Below the pieces are notes generated by a model. That model was not told where the DNA came from and made no database searches. It saw only the letters and a list, made by a program, of their open reading frames with translations. Position numbers and translations under genes: made by a program. A DNA stretch of 35,016 bases, taken from a virus. Location: positions 1-35,016 of IMG/VR virus record IMGVR_UViG_3300025276_000089; one strand, given 5' to 3'. This document shows, in pieces, positions 6,782 through 15,398 of this stretch. The first letter of the stretch is position 1. Every line of letters begins with the position of its first letter.

Positions 6782-8346
6782 GTGGGGTTCTTCGCACGCT
6801 GGGCGGGGATTTGGTGGTTGTCGATAACGCGGCGCGAGAGGGGGCGCTTGGAACGACCATCGCCAGCGTCGCGGCAGATGAGCCCGAAGACTTCGGCGCG
6901 ATTGTCCTGCGCGACAGCAACGACGCGGCCCTGATCGGCCAGGCCGCTGACGGTTCGGTCTCGCTGCGCCTTTCGCTGTGGAGCCTGAACAACGCCCAGC
7001 TTCACGCTTCCGCCGCGGAGGTGCGTGGGGCGTTTGGCCAATACAATGTGCTCCGCAGCACGACAACGGTGGATCCGGTGAGCGGCCAGCCGACGCAGGT
7101 TCGCTTTTTCAGCTACGACGACGCGGACGGGCAAACTTACAACGCACTGCAAAAGCGGGTGAGCTTCACCGATACGGCGCTGATCGACGGCAACGAGCCG
7201 CTTCCGATCTATGCCGTCTACGGTCAATCCAACGTCAGCGACGTTTTCGGCGGCGCTCCGGTGGAGACGGCTGCGCGATATCCCACCAAGCATGTCATGT
7301 TCTCCGCCAACAGCGCCTTCAACGGCGCGTCGAGCGCGGTGTTGGATGGCTCGACCCAGCAAGACATCCTGCCCGCGTCGGACGCTGGGCGCACATCGCA
7401 GTCGCTTTTCATTATGGCTGCGACGGCGCAGGAAGCGCTGGGCGTTGCTGCTGAGGAACGTTCGCAGGGCGGCCTGCATCTCTGCGTCTTCGAGGGTGGC
7501 CAGCAGCTCCCCGCCTTCGAGCAGGGGACCAACAACTATACCAACCTGATGACCGCCTACGAGCGCGCCGTAGAGGTCGCGGCCGACTATGGCCGGAGCG
7601 CACAGGTCAAGATCCTGACCTTGGTGCAGGGCGAGGCCGGGCCGTTCACGCGCTCGACATACGACACAACCCTGCAGGCGATCGTCGGCGATCTCGTGAC
7701 GGACATCAAGGCCATAACGGGCCAGGTTGCCGATCCCTGCGTGTTCGTTTGGCAGACCAATATTGGCGCCGCCGCGACGGCCAACGAGGCCCAGCTGGGT
7801 CAGTGGGACGCGACGGAGGCGCTGACTTCCACCACCCGACTTGTCGGCCCGATGTATCAGTTCCCCCTGGTTGATGAGGGCGCCACAGATATTCACCTGA
7901 CTGCCGCGTCTCGCATGATGCAGGGCGCTACGGAGGCTGATGCTCGACGCCGCTACCTGGCTGACGATTTCACGCCGGTTAAGCCTGTCTCGGCCATCCG
8001 GTCGGGCACAACCGTGGTGGTCACCTTCGATGGCCCAGGCGCGCTGTCCTTCGACGCGGATTGGGTCCTGGCGGCGACGGACTATGGCTTTGGCTGGGAG
8101 GGCGCGTCTGCGACCATCTCGTCCGTCACAATCACTGACACGCTTGAGGTGACCATCGAGCTGTCCACGGGCGAGGCCGGGGTTCTCACCTATGCAAGGA
8201 CCCGAGACGACCAGAACACGTGGGCGAGCCGCCGCGGCCAGTTGATGCACCAGACCTCGACGGTGAATCCCTTCTACACGCTGGGATACACCGTGCCGCA
8301 GTATATCCGCCACTACTGCATCGTCTTCGAAATGGATGTGTCCTGA
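6778..8346 (+). CDS. SGNH/SASA-type carbohydrate esterase, probable virion or receptor-processing protein
   Basis: A 522-residue protein. The block YAVYGQSNVSDVFGG (residues 145-159) carries the GQSN nucleophile motif (Ser151) of SASA/sialate O-acetylesterase-like SGNH hydrolases; LVQGEAG (282-288) matches the QGE block; DIHLTA (371-376) supplies Asp371 and His373 near the expected catalytic pair. Residues 1-135 and 390-522 look beta-rich and may be attachment domains. Such enzymes remove acetyl groups from surface polysaccharides. No signal peptide, so export would be by virion assembly or lysis. The neighbouring LamG-like protein supports a carbohydrate target. It is unusual to find it between the terminase subunits instead of with the tail genes. 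Confidence 0.75.
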   Translation: MSGVLRTLGGDLVVVDNAAREGALGTTIASVAADEPEDFGAIVLRDSNDAALIGQAADGSVSLRLSLWSLNNAQLHASAAEVRGAFGQYNVLRSTTTVDPVSGQPTQVRFFSYDDADGQTYNALQKRVSFTDTALIDGNEPLPIYAVYGQSNVSDVFGGAPVETAARYPTKHVMFSANSAFNGASSAVLDGSTQQDILPASDAGRTSQSLFIMAATAQEALGVAAEERSQGGLHLCVFEGGQQLPAFEQGTNNYTNLMTAYERAVEVAADYGRSAQVKILTLVQGEAGPFTRSTYDTTLQAIVGDLVTDIKAITGQVADPCVFVWQTNIGAAATANEAQLGQWDATEALTSTTRLVGPMYQFPLVDEGATDIHLTAASRMMQGATEADARRRYLADDFTPVKPVSAIRSGTTVVVTFDGPGALSFDADWVLAATDYGFGWEGASATISSVTITDTLEVTIELSTGEAGVLTYARTRDDQNTWASRRGQLMHQTSTVNPFYTLGYTVPQYIRHYCIVFEMDVS

Positions 8347-9077
8347 TGGCTCTGGTTTACAATGGCGCCGTGAGCCGGGCTGGGGCGCCGGCCCCTGGGT
8401 ATCTCGCGGCGCTGCTCGCCATCCCTGGCGCGCTGCACGTCTTCGACGCTGAGCACGTCACTCTGTCCGGGAGCGACATCGCGACCATGACGGACCTGTC
8501 GGGCTCTGGCCAGACGCTTGTTTTTCCATCCGGTCAGCGCCCGGCCCTGATCTCGGACGCTTTAAGCGGCCGGCCAGTGGCGCGTTTTTCCCGGTCGGAT
8601 CAGGACACGGGCACGCTCAGCGGCGACCAACCTGACCTTGCCGCCGCGTACACGCGCGTTCTGGTGTTCAAGCCGTCGACGCCATCGGCGGACTGGACCA
8701 TTGACGGCCGCTACACCGACGCCTCAAACCAAGACACCTTCCGGTGGGCGAACGCCGCAGCCAAGTGGCGCCACCGGCGCGGGACAACCGACTTCGACAT
8801 CGAGGGGATTGTCCCGGATCGGTGGAACACCGTCATGCTTGGTTTCGACGGGACCAATGTGCGCGACCGCGCCAACACCACGAGCATGACCACTCAGGCG
8901 TCCAGCGGCGCGGTTGGGAGCGGGGCCTATCGGATCGCCACGACAAATTCCGCCGCGCAGGCGCCCGAGATGGATTTGGCGATGGTCGCGGTGTTCGAAG
9001 CTTGCATCGTCAATGATGCTGATGCTCTCGCCGCCGTAGCGGCCTACGTCGGCGTCAAGTACGGGCTTCCGCTCTAG
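8346..9077 (+). CDS. LamG/concanavalin-like phage protein
   Basis: A 243-residue protein starting at a TGATG overlap with the esterase gene. The order of motifs fits the concanavalin/LamG-like jelly-roll proteins of phages: HVFDAEHVTLSGSDIATMTD (about 32-51), DLSGSGQTLVF, RPALISDALSGRPVARFS (66-83), then VFKPSTPSADW, and an ending AVAAYVGVKYGLPL typical of these domains. Members bind carbohydrates or decorate virions. With the esterase it probably forms a sugar-directed pair. Its stop codon shares four bases (CTAG) with the stop of the minus-strand gene that follows. Confidence 0.7.
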   Translation: MALVYNGAVSRAGAPAPGYLAALLAIPGALHVFDAEHVTLSGSDIATMTDLSGSGQTLVFPSGQRPALISDALSGRPVARFSRSDQDTGTLSGDQPDLAAAYTRVLVFKPSTPSADWTIDGRYTDASNQDTFRWANAAAKWRHRRGTTDFDIEGIVPDRWNTVMLGFDGTNVRDRANTTSMTTQASSGAVGSGAYRIATTNSAAQAPEMDLAMVAVFEACIVNDADALAAVAAYVGVKYGLPL

Positions 9078-9376
9078 CTCTCCGTCCACTTAGCCAACGC
9101 GCTCTCACCGCGCCTGGTCAGAAAATAGCCGTTACCGCCGACGCCGTCGTGGCGGATCAGCCCAAGCCGCTCAGCCTCTTGAACGGCGACGGGGGCCGCA
9201 TCCGTTTCTGATACCCATCCGCCGGACTCGGCCATGCGCTGCAGTAGAGCCCCGCAAGCGCCTGGCGCCTCAGGAACGGGCTTAGCCTCCGAGGCTATCG
9301 CCCAAGCGCAGAAATGCACACCTACGACGACAATGACGGCAATGGCGGCGAAGCGGGCGAGAACGTCAGAGTCCAA
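9074..9376 (-). CDS. Membrane-anchored small protein with possible winged-helix domain
   Basis: A 100-residue minus-strand protein starting at TTG 9376 with a GGAG site eight bases before it. Residues 8-28 (RFAAIAVIVVVGVHFCAWAI) form one membrane segment; the C-terminal 50 residues (VQEAERLGLIRHDGVGGNGY, then FLTRRGESALAKW) look like a winged-helix unit. It is encoded tail to tail with the LamG-like gene with a 4-base stop overlap. Such lone antisense genes in late operons are often lysogeny-expressed accessory genes (morons). Function unknown. Confidence 0.55.
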   Translation of the reverse strand: MDSDVLARFAAIAVIVVVGVHFCAWAIASEAKPVPEAPGACGALLQRMAESGGWVSETDAAPVAVQEAERLGLIRHDGVGGNGYFLTRRGESALAKWTES

Positions 9377-9519
9377 GTCGATTGCTCCGTTTTTGGTAGC
9401 ATTGCCAAGCCTTACCGCAGCCTAGACGATTAGCAAGCCCGCCTAGGTCAGACATACAGCGCCAGGAGCCCTGAGAGAGGGGCGGGGTGCATCCACCGCT
9501 ATCGAAAGGGGTCGATCCA

Positions 9520-10029
9520 ATGATCTCGGCTCTTCTCCTGATCCCGCTTTACGCCCTGGCCGATCGCTTCGCCGGGGGCGGCGCGCCGAAGCTCGATGCG
9601 GTCCTGCCGGGCCGTGGGCTAGCCTGGGCGGCTTTGGCGTGCGCCGTGGTGGGTTGGCTCATCGCCGGCCTTCCTGGCGCTCTCCTGGCCCTCGTGTGGG
9701 GCGTCTATCGCTCATTGCCGTGGAAGGCGCTGGGCGGTCGGCTTGATCCCCGCCACGCGACGGACATTCCCGGCGTGTTGGCTCGTCATGCCATCGTGAT
9801 ACCAGGCGTGATCGTGATTGCAGTTGGCGGTGTGCTGGGCGACCCCATCACTGCGGCTGCGGCCTCAATCGGCTTCGCCATCGCCGCAACGGTCATCGCC
9901 TTTGCATATGGCCGAGCCATCGCCGATCTGGAAGCCAGAGGCGACCCTGAAAGCAACCAGAACACGGTCGCCGAACTCGCCCGCGGCGCGGCTTACGGCG
10001 CGATGTGCTTCGCGATATTGGCGGCCTGA
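9520..10029 (+). CDS. Phage-encoded multi-pass membrane protein
   Basis: A 169-residue protein with a GAAAGGGG ribosome site. Probable membrane segments lie near residues 1-14, 33-62 (AWAALACAVVGWLIAGLPGA and following), 94-108 and 115-130, with a last hydrophobic stretch at the C-terminus (AAYGAMCFAILAA). I see no transporter or holin signature. It sits in the accessory cassette before the large terminase. A role in superinfection exclusion is conceivable from the topology and context but is not shown. Confidence 0.6.
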   Translation: MISALLLIPLYALADRFAGGGAPKLDAVLPGRGLAWAALACAVVGWLIAGLPGALLALVWGVYRSLPWKALGGRLDPRHATDIPGVLARHAIVIPGVIVIAVGGVLGDPITAAAASIGFAIAATVIAFAYGRAIADLEARGDPESNQNTVAELARGAAYGAMCFAILAA

Positions 10030-10032
10030 ACC

Positions 10033-10368
10033 ATGCGCATCCAAGTCCTGGCCCGCGGCGGCCTGTCGGTCTACGGCGCCGACTACGACGCCAAGCGCAA
10101 CGCTGCGACGATCAACCCCCTTGAGGGCGAGACGACGCCGGTCCTGATCGAGTACCCAGGCGCGCCGACATCGGTCACGACCGAAGGCAGCGGGCTTAGC
10201 GCCACGACCCCGACCGTCTCGGGATCTCAGCTCTCCACCACCATTAGCGGCGAGCGCGGCTATGTGGACATCACCGCGACCTTTGGAGGGGCGCGAAAGA
10301 CTATCCGCATTCAGTCCGGCCGCGTGGTTGATGACGACTATGGCATCCCGCTAGACGACTTCAACTGA
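10033..10368 (+). CDS. Small beta-rich phage protein
   Basis: A 111-residue protein starting three bases after the membrane-protein gene. It is rich in Thr, Ser and Gly with alternating strands (VLIEYPGAPTSVTTEGSGLS, then GYVDITATFGGARKTIRIQS) and an acidic end (DDDYGIPLDDFN). It looks like a single Ig-like or decoration-type beta domain. It ends six bases before the large terminase gene. Function unknown; a virion decoration role is inferred from fold type and place. Confidence 0.55.
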   Translation: MRIQVLARGGLSVYGADYDAKRNAATINPLEGETTPVLIEYPGAPTSVTTEGSGLSATTPTVSGSQLSTTISGERGYVDITATFGGARKTIRIQSGRVVDDDYGIPLDDFN

Positions 10369-10374
10369 TCCCCG

Positions 10375-11838
10375 ATGGCGATTAGTGCAAGCCGCCTGCC
10401 GACCCTTGAAGAGGTGAGGGCGGAACGGGCTAGGCGCGCGGCGCTGTGGAAGCCTCGGGACTATCAGCGGCCGCTCTGGGATTATCTCTTGGCTGGAGGC
10501 CGGCGAGCCGACGTCGCGGCGCATCGGCGTTGGGGCAAGGATGACGTAGCCCTGGCTTGGGCCAAGGAAGCGTCACAGCGCAGGGTCGGGGTCTACTGGC
10601 ACATGCTGCCGGAAGCCGCTCAGGCCCGCAAAGCCATCTGGGATGCGGTCAACCCGCACACCGGCAAGCGGCGCATCTACGAAGCGTTCGGCGAGCTGAT
10701 GGACGGCGCCGAGATCCGCAACACCGACATGTTCATCCGGTTCAAGAACGGATCGACATGGCAGGTTGTGGGGTCGGACAACTTCGACAGCCTGGTGGGC
10801 TCGCCGCCCATCGGGGTGGTCTTCTCCGAGTGGGCCATCGCCAAGCCCGACGCCTGGACCTACATCCGCCCGATCCTGGCCGAAAACGGCGGCTGGGCCA
10901 TCTTCATCTGGACGCCGCGTGGTCGGAACCATGCCGTCAGGGCATTCGAGGCCCGCGAGCGCGATCCGACGTGGTTCACGCAGCGGTCAACGGCCCTTCA
11001 GACCAGCGTCTTCACCATCGAACAACTGGACAAGGAGCGCCAGGAGTTCATCGACGAAACCGGGTCCGAGGAAGAGGGCGACGCCAAGTTCCGCCAAGAA
11101 TACCTGGTGGACTTCGACGCCGCGGTTCCCGGCTCCTACTACGGGACCGAACTGAAGAAGGCCCTGGACGAGGGGCGCATCACCGACGTTCCGCACATCG
11201 CCAGTATGCCGGTGGACACCGCATGGGACATCGGGGTCGATGACTACACCGCGATCTGGTTCTTTCAGGACAACGGCAAGCGCGTCCGGGCCATCGACTA
11301 TTTCGAGACCAACGGTGAGGGCGTCGAGGCCATTGTCCGCACCGCCATGCCGGAGCTTATCCCCGATCCGGTGGAGCGGGCCGAAGCGCTGGCGAAGCTC
11401 GGACGAACACAGCCCTACACCTATCGGAACCACTTCCTGCCCCACGACGTGAAGGTCCGGGAGTGGGGCGCCGGCGCAAAGACCCGGCTGCAAACCCTCC
11501 AAGGCTTCGGCGTCAAGCCGGTGCGGGTCGGTGTGCAGCAGGGGCCAGCCGAGCGGATCAACGCCCTGCGACGCCTCCTGCCGGTCATGTCGTTCGATGC
11601 GCACCGCTGCGCCGTTGGCCTCGACCGCCTGAGAAACTACCGCAAGCGTTGGAACCGCTCACTGGCGGCCTTCACCGAGCCCCTGCACGACGACAATTCC
11701 CACGGGTCCGACGCGGCCGGCGAATACGCCGTGAACAGCGCGATCATCCCGATGGTCAAACCACAACCGGCGCCGCCTCGCGACCGCTGGTCTCAGGCCG
11801 ATCAATCAGGAGGGAGGGCAGATTGGAAGACAGCTTGA
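10375..11838 (+). CDS. Terminase large subunit (DNA-packaging ATPase and nuclease)
   Basis: A 487-residue protein. The N-terminal ATPase has a deviant Walker A, HRRWGKDD (residues 50-57; the usual Ser/Thr after Gly-Lys is replaced by Asp), a Walker B GVVFSEWA (147-154) with catalytic Glu152, and a coupling motif IWTPRG (178-183). The RNase H-like nuclease half shows DTAWDIGVDDYTAIW (281-295) and HDDNSHGSDAAGEY (438-451), which supply the metal-binding acids. It pumps DNA into the prohead through the portal encoded next. The portal start lies 16 bases inside its 3' end. It is separated from the small-terminase-like gene by the accessory cassette. Confidence 0.9.
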   Translation: MAISASRLPTLEEVRAERARRAALWKPRDYQRPLWDYLLAGGRRADVAAHRRWGKDDVALAWAKEASQRRVGVYWHMLPEAAQARKAIWDAVNPHTGKRRIYEAFGELMDGAEIRNTDMFIRFKNGSTWQVVGSDNFDSLVGSPPIGVVFSEWAIAKPDAWTYIRPILAENGGWAIFIWTPRGRNHAVRAFEARERDPTWFTQRSTALQTSVFTIEQLDKERQEFIDETGSEEEGDAKFRQEYLVDFDAAVPGSYYGTELKKALDEGRITDVPHIASMPVDTAWDIGVDDYTAIWFFQDNGKRVRAIDYFETNGEGVEAIVRTAMPELIPDPVERAEALAKLGRTQPYTYRNHFLPHDVKVREWGAGAKTRLQTLQGFGVKPVRVGVQQGPAERINALRRLLPVMSFDAHRCAVGLDRLRNYRKRWNRSLAAFTEPLHDDNSHGSDAAGEYAVNSAIIPMVKPQPAPPRDRWSQADQSGGRADWKTA

Positions 11839-13895
11839 ACAATCCCGCCTCTGAAGGCCAGCCCGACAACCTTCCGGCCCTGATCCAGATGTACGAGGCC
11901 GCGGAAGAGGCGAGCTACACCGCCCGGACCAAGGCCGAGCGCGACCGGGACTATGTGGACAACAAGCAGTTGACCGACGAGGAGGTCAACACCCTCCGCA
12001 CCCGTGGTCAGCCGCCTATCGTCCTGAACGTGCTCCGCGCCCGCGCCTCGTTCCTGGGTGGGATGGAAAAGCGCCAGCGCCGCGATCCGAAGGCCTGGCC
12101 GCGGAACAACCCGAACGACGTCGGGGCCGCGGAAGCCTTCACCGATGGGATGCGCTACGTCATCGACAAGGCGGACTATCCCTCGGCCCGTTCGCAGGCG
12201 TGGAAGAACATTATCGTCGAGGGCTTCGCCGGCCTGGAGATCGCCGCGCTTCAGAAGCGAAATGGCGACATCGAGTTTCACATCAAGCGCATCCAGTGGG
12301 ATCGCCTGTTCTATGATCCGCACTCCAGCGAGCCTGACTTCAGCGACGCGCGATATCTCGGCCAAGTCGTCTGGATGGACTATGAGGACGCACTGGCCCG
12401 CGCCGTCGCCAACGGCATGGACGAGGCTCAGGCTCGCACCATCCTTGAGGCGACCATTGAGACCGCGCCCGGTCCAGGCCGGACCTATGACGACAAGCCG
12501 CGCTACACGGTGTGGGCTGATGGCCGCCGCAAGCGGGTCCGCATGGTCTATATCTGGCACCGCACCACGCGGGGTTGGACCTATTGCGAGTTCACCCGCG
12601 GCGGCAAGCTGTACGAGGCGACCGACCCGTATGTGGACCAGGACGGCGAGGGCTACTGCCCCTGGGTGATCGAGAGCGCCAACGTCGATCGGGACAACAA
12701 CCGATACGGCGAGATGCGCCACCTGATCGATCCCCAGGACGAGATCAATAAGCGCCGGTCCAAGGCGCAGCACCTTCTGAACGTCACTCAAGTCGTCGCC
12801 GAGAAGGGCGCGGTGGATGACGTCAACCAAGCCCGTCGCGAACTTGCCCGCCCGGATGGCTGGATCGAAACCAACGTCGGCGCAGCGCTCAAGATCGACC
12901 GCGGCCTGGACCTGTCCATGGGGCAGACCCAGATGGGTATGCAGGCCATGGCCTATATCCAGGAGGCTGGTCCTAACCAGGCGCTTCTGGGCAAGGGCGT
13001 CTCCGATCAGTCGGGCCGCGCTATCGAGGCGCAACAGGCCGGCGGTCTGGTCGAGCAGTCGGATCTGATGGACACCCTGCGCCGGATGGACTGGCGCGTG
13101 TTCAATATCGTCGCATCGATGATGAAGCAGTTCTGGACCGCCGAGAAATGGGTCCGCGTCACGGATGATGAAGACAGCCCAAAATGGGTTGGGCTCAACG
13201 CGCAACAGTGGATGGACCCTCAGACCGGCATCACCGGGACGCAGGACGAATGGCGCCGGGCAGCCGAACAGGGCATCCGCCCCGGCAATCTGGTCCCGGC
13301 CGTCGATCCGCAGACCGGCCAGCCCATGGTCGCCAACGACATGGCGCGGCTCGATATGGACATCATCGTCTCCGATGCGCCGGACACGATCAACCAGAGC
13401 GGAGAGCATTACGGGGCGTTCGTCGAGCTGCTCGGTTCGAACCTTCCCCCGCCGTTCCTCAAGATCGCGCTGGAGATGCACCCGGGCCTGCCGTCCAAAC
13501 GCAAGGCTCAACTGCTGGAAATGCTGGATCAAGCCGGCCAGCAACCGCAGGACCCGAACGCCGACGACGCAACCCGTCTCGCTCGCGAGATGGCCGAGGC
13601 CAAGGTCGCCGCGACGCGGGCCGGGGCCTATTCGCAACTCGCGTCCGGCGCCGAGAAGCTGGCCCGCATCGGCGTGGCCGTCGATATGCCTGACATGCAA
13701 GCCGGGATGACGGACGCGCCTCAGGCCCCTCCGCAGGGCCAACCCCAAGGTCCGGGCGGCGTGCCTATGCCTCAGGGCATGGAAAGCGCTGGCGGGGCTC
13801 CTATGGGGCCTGACGGCGGCGTTCCGATGCCTCCCCAGCCGCAGGAGGCCCCGATGGCGGGGCTTATGGGTGGTGAGCCGAGGATGGTGGCCTAA
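11823..13895 (+). CDS. P22-like portal protein
   Basis: A 690-residue protein beginning at TTG 11823 behind a very strong AGGAGGGAGGG site; this decided the start, which overlaps the terminase gene by 16 bases. Recognisable segments are DNKQLTDEEVNTLRTRGQPP near residue 50, ASFLGGMEKRQRRDPKAWPR, and the central RHLIDPQDEINKRRSKAQHL; these fit P22 gp1-type portals. The C-terminal 60 residues are rich in Pro, Gln, Met and Gly and are probably disordered or form a barrel inside the capsid. Portals are dodecameric rings at one vertex through which DNA enters and leaves. The stop is shared tail to tail (CTAA) with a minus-strand gene. Confidence 0.88.
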   Translation: MEDSLNNPASEGQPDNLPALIQMYEAAEEASYTARTKAERDRDYVDNKQLTDEEVNTLRTRGQPPIVLNVLRARASFLGGMEKRQRRDPKAWPRNNPNDVGAAEAFTDGMRYVIDKADYPSARSQAWKNIIVEGFAGLEIAALQKRNGDIEFHIKRIQWDRLFYDPHSSEPDFSDARYLGQVVWMDYEDALARAVANGMDEAQARTILEATIETAPGPGRTYDDKPRYTVWADGRRKRVRMVYIWHRTTRGWTYCEFTRGGKLYEATDPYVDQDGEGYCPWVIESANVDRDNNRYGEMRHLIDPQDEINKRRSKAQHLLNVTQVVAEKGAVDDVNQARRELARPDGWIETNVGAALKIDRGLDLSMGQTQMGMQAMAYIQEAGPNQALLGKGVSDQSGRAIEAQQAGGLVEQSDLMDTLRRMDWRVFNIVASMMKQFWTAEKWVRVTDDEDSPKWVGLNAQQWMDPQTGITGTQDEWRRAAEQGIRPGNLVPAVDPQTGQPMVANDMARLDMDIIVSDAPDTINQSGEHYGAFVELLGSNLPPPFLKIALEMHPGLPSKRKAQLLEMLDQAGQQPQDPNADDATRLAREMAEAKVAATRAGAYSQLASGAEKLARIGVAVDMPDMQAGMTDAPQAPPQGQPQGPGGVPMPQGMESAGGAPMGPDGGVPMPPQPQEAPMAGLMGGEPRMVA

Positions 13896-14095
13896 AACAT
13901 TCCCGGTTCGCGCCACCAAGTCCCGGCGCGATCTCGCCAGTAACCCATCAGGTCGTCATCCTCGATGATCTCAGGCGACAGGCGGATTGGAAGCAAGCCG
14001 CCATCGGGACCGCGTTCGTTCTCAAGCTGGCTCTTGACGCCAAGGCCCGCCAGTTCGGCGTCGGTCATGTCTTTCGGGCGCTTGGTTGGGGTCAT
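13892..14095 (-). CDS. Small antisense accessory protein
   Basis: A 67-residue protein, second gene of a two-gene minus-strand operon. It reads MTPTKRPKDMTDAELAGLGV, then continues to an acidic and aromatic end (IIEDDDLMGYWRDRAGTWW). Its ATG overlaps the stop of the upstream minus-strand gene by four bases (ATGA) and its stop overlaps the portal stop by four. No domain recognised. Function unknown; probably an accessory (moron) gene. Confidence 0.55.
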   Translation of the reverse strand: MTPTKRPKDMTDAELAGLGVKSQLENERGPDGGLLPIRLSPEIIEDDDLMGYWRDRAGTWWREPGMF

Positions 14096-14307
14096 TGGCC
14101 GGCTCGCTCGGCAAGGATCTTCCGGGCCGCTTCGTTGTAGGGCGCCTGCTCGCGACACAGGGCTTCGAACTCAGCTTCCCGGGCAGCGAGCCAGCGGCCG
14201 TCCTTGATCAATTGGCGCCATCGTCGCCCAAGGCGTTCGATGGCCCACGTCTCGTAAGCGTAAAACGCGACAACGGCAGCGCCGAACAGCACGCAGAACC
14301 AGAACAT
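14092..14307 (-). CDS. Small single-span membrane protein (antisense accessory gene)
   Basis: A 71-residue protein with an excellent CAGGAGG site before ATG 14307. Residues 1-19 (MFWFCVLFGAAVVAFYAYE) form a membrane segment, followed by a basic, helical cytoplasmic tail (RLGRRWRQLIKDGRW, then AAREAEFEALCREQ). It is first in a two-gene minus-strand operon lying between the portal and scaffold genes. The frame stays open for about 900 bases upstream over the scaffold gene, but the ribosome site and hydrophobic start favour this short form. Membrane insertion in a lysogen, perhaps for superinfection exclusion, is a guess. Confidence 0.6.
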   Translation of the reverse strand: MFWFCVLFGAAVVAFYAYETWAIERLGRRWRQLIKDGRWLAAREAEFEALCREQAPYNEAARKILAERAGQ

Positions 14308-14445
14308 GGCGGCCTCCTGATGAGGCCAAAAGCCTAACAGTTTCCGCGCCCTCGCGCGACCCCCATCCGCCCCTAGTGGGCTGATCCGCCCGGCCCGGTA
14401 CGGCCGAGAGAGCTGAACGTCGAGAGACTGTCCAGCGCATCCCAC

Positions 14446-15330
14446 ATGATGGACCAAGCTAACCCCCCGGCTGGGAATGAAGCCGAGACGAACCTGACCC
14501 CGATGTCGGACATTCTGGGTGGCGGCAACGCCCCTCAAGAGGCCGCGTCGGGGTTGGGCCAGTCGGAGGAACCGCAGGCCCATGAGCCCGCGCTGACCCC
14601 CGACCCCCAAGCCGCCCCGCAGGCCAATGCGGAGACTCCCCAGGCGCCCGCCCAGGCCGCCGACTTCGACCAGCTCGCCAACGATCCGAAGTTCCAAGAG
14701 TGGCTGAACCCGCGTCTCCCCAAGTGGGCGCGCGAGCATGTCACGAATGCGAACAAGACCGTGCGCGAGGCGGAGGCCCAATTGGCCGACGCGCGCCGCC
14801 GTCAGGCGCAACCCCAGCCGCAGCCGCAACAGTACGAAGGCCCGGCCCTTGATCCTCTCGCCGACCCCGACGGCTATCATCGGGCGATCCAGGAAAGCCT
14901 GCGAGGCGAACTCCAGACCTTCCAACTCCAGACCACGCTCACCCTTTCGGAGCGCTTCGCCAAGCAACAGCACGGCGCTGACGCCTTCGAAGATTGCCGC
15001 GCCTGGTTGAGCACCAAGCCGGACATCGAGCAGTGGGCCATCCGCCAGCCCGACCCGTGGGGCGCCGCCTTCACGCAATTCCAGCGTGAACGTGTCGTCG
15101 AAGAGGTCGGTGACGATCCCGCCGCCTACCGCAAGCGGTTGGAGGATCAGATCCGCGCGGAGATCTTGGCCGAACAGCAGCGCGACCCCGCGCCGGCCAA
15201 TCCGCAGATGCGCGCTCAACCCAATCAGACGCCCCCGCCGGCCACCGCCGGTGTTCGGAGCGCCGCCCCCCGTTCCGGGGCTCCGGCGTTCACGGGGCCG
15301 ACCCCGCTTGGCGACATTCTGAACCGCTAG
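14446..15330 (+). CDS. Capsid scaffolding protein
   Basis: A 294-residue protein rich in Ala, Gln, Pro and charged residues, with no cysteine cluster or enzyme motif. The first 75 residues are low-complexity (for example PDPQAAPQANAETPQAPAQA). Residues 95-125 form a helical or coiled region (WAREHVTNANKTVREAEAQL) and the C-terminal part is a helical basic domain ending in FTGPTPLGDILNR. Composition, length and position between portal and capsid genes match phage scaffolds (P22 gp8 type), which guide capsid assembly and then leave. The start may be either of two adjacent ATG codons at 14446 and 14449. A diverged copy of the late leader element lies at 14418-14443. Confidence 0.75.
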   Translation: MMDQANPPAGNEAETNLTPMSDILGGGNAPQEAASGLGQSEEPQAHEPALTPDPQAAPQANAETPQAPAQAADFDQLANDPKFQEWLNPRLPKWAREHVTNANKTVREAEAQLADARRRQAQPQPQPQQYEGPALDPLADPDGYHRAIQESLRGELQTFQLQTTLTLSERFAKQQHGADAFEDCRAWLSTKPDIEQWAIRQPDPWGAAFTQFQRERVVEEVGDDPAAYRKRLEDQIRAEILAEQQRDPAPANPQMRAQPNQTPPPATAGVRSAAPRSGAPAFTGPTPLGDILNR

Positions 15331-15358
15331 GCCGGGTCACTCACCCAACCCCCTGCGC

Positions 15359-15382
15359 CGTCGAGACGACGCCGCATTCCCA
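15359..15382 (+). promoter_or_regulatory. Repeated late-gene leader element, copy B
   Basis: Begins CGTCGAGACGACGCCGCATT and lies 40 nt before the capsid ATG. Here the first 13 bases make a perfect 5-bp stem around AGA (CGTCG-AGA-CGACG), while copies A and C have a G-T wobble at the top pair. The paired position changes while pairing is kept, which hints at selection for the stem. Confidence 0.5.
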
Positions 15383-15398
15383 ATGAAGGAGCTTAGCC

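Noticed and set aside
6733-8313. 526-codon minus-strand frame over the esterase gene
   Set aside because: Antisense shadow; the plus strand shows the GQSN, QGE and D-x-H motifs in order.
11463-11822. 120-codon upstream extension of the portal frame
   Set aside because: It lies wholly inside the terminase gene in another frame and has no ribosome site; the TTG at 11823 follows AGGAGGGAGGG.
11802-13919. 705-codon open frame on the minus strand over the portal gene
   Set aside because: It mirrors the portal gene; high-GC coding DNA commonly gives long antisense frames. The product has no recognisable domain, while the plus strand gives a full portal with a strong ribosome site.
14092-15219. 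375-codon minus-strand frame covering the scaffold gene
   Set aside because: Only its last 71 codons are supported, by a CAGGAGG site and hydrophobic start at 14307; the rest is a shadow of the scaffold gene.
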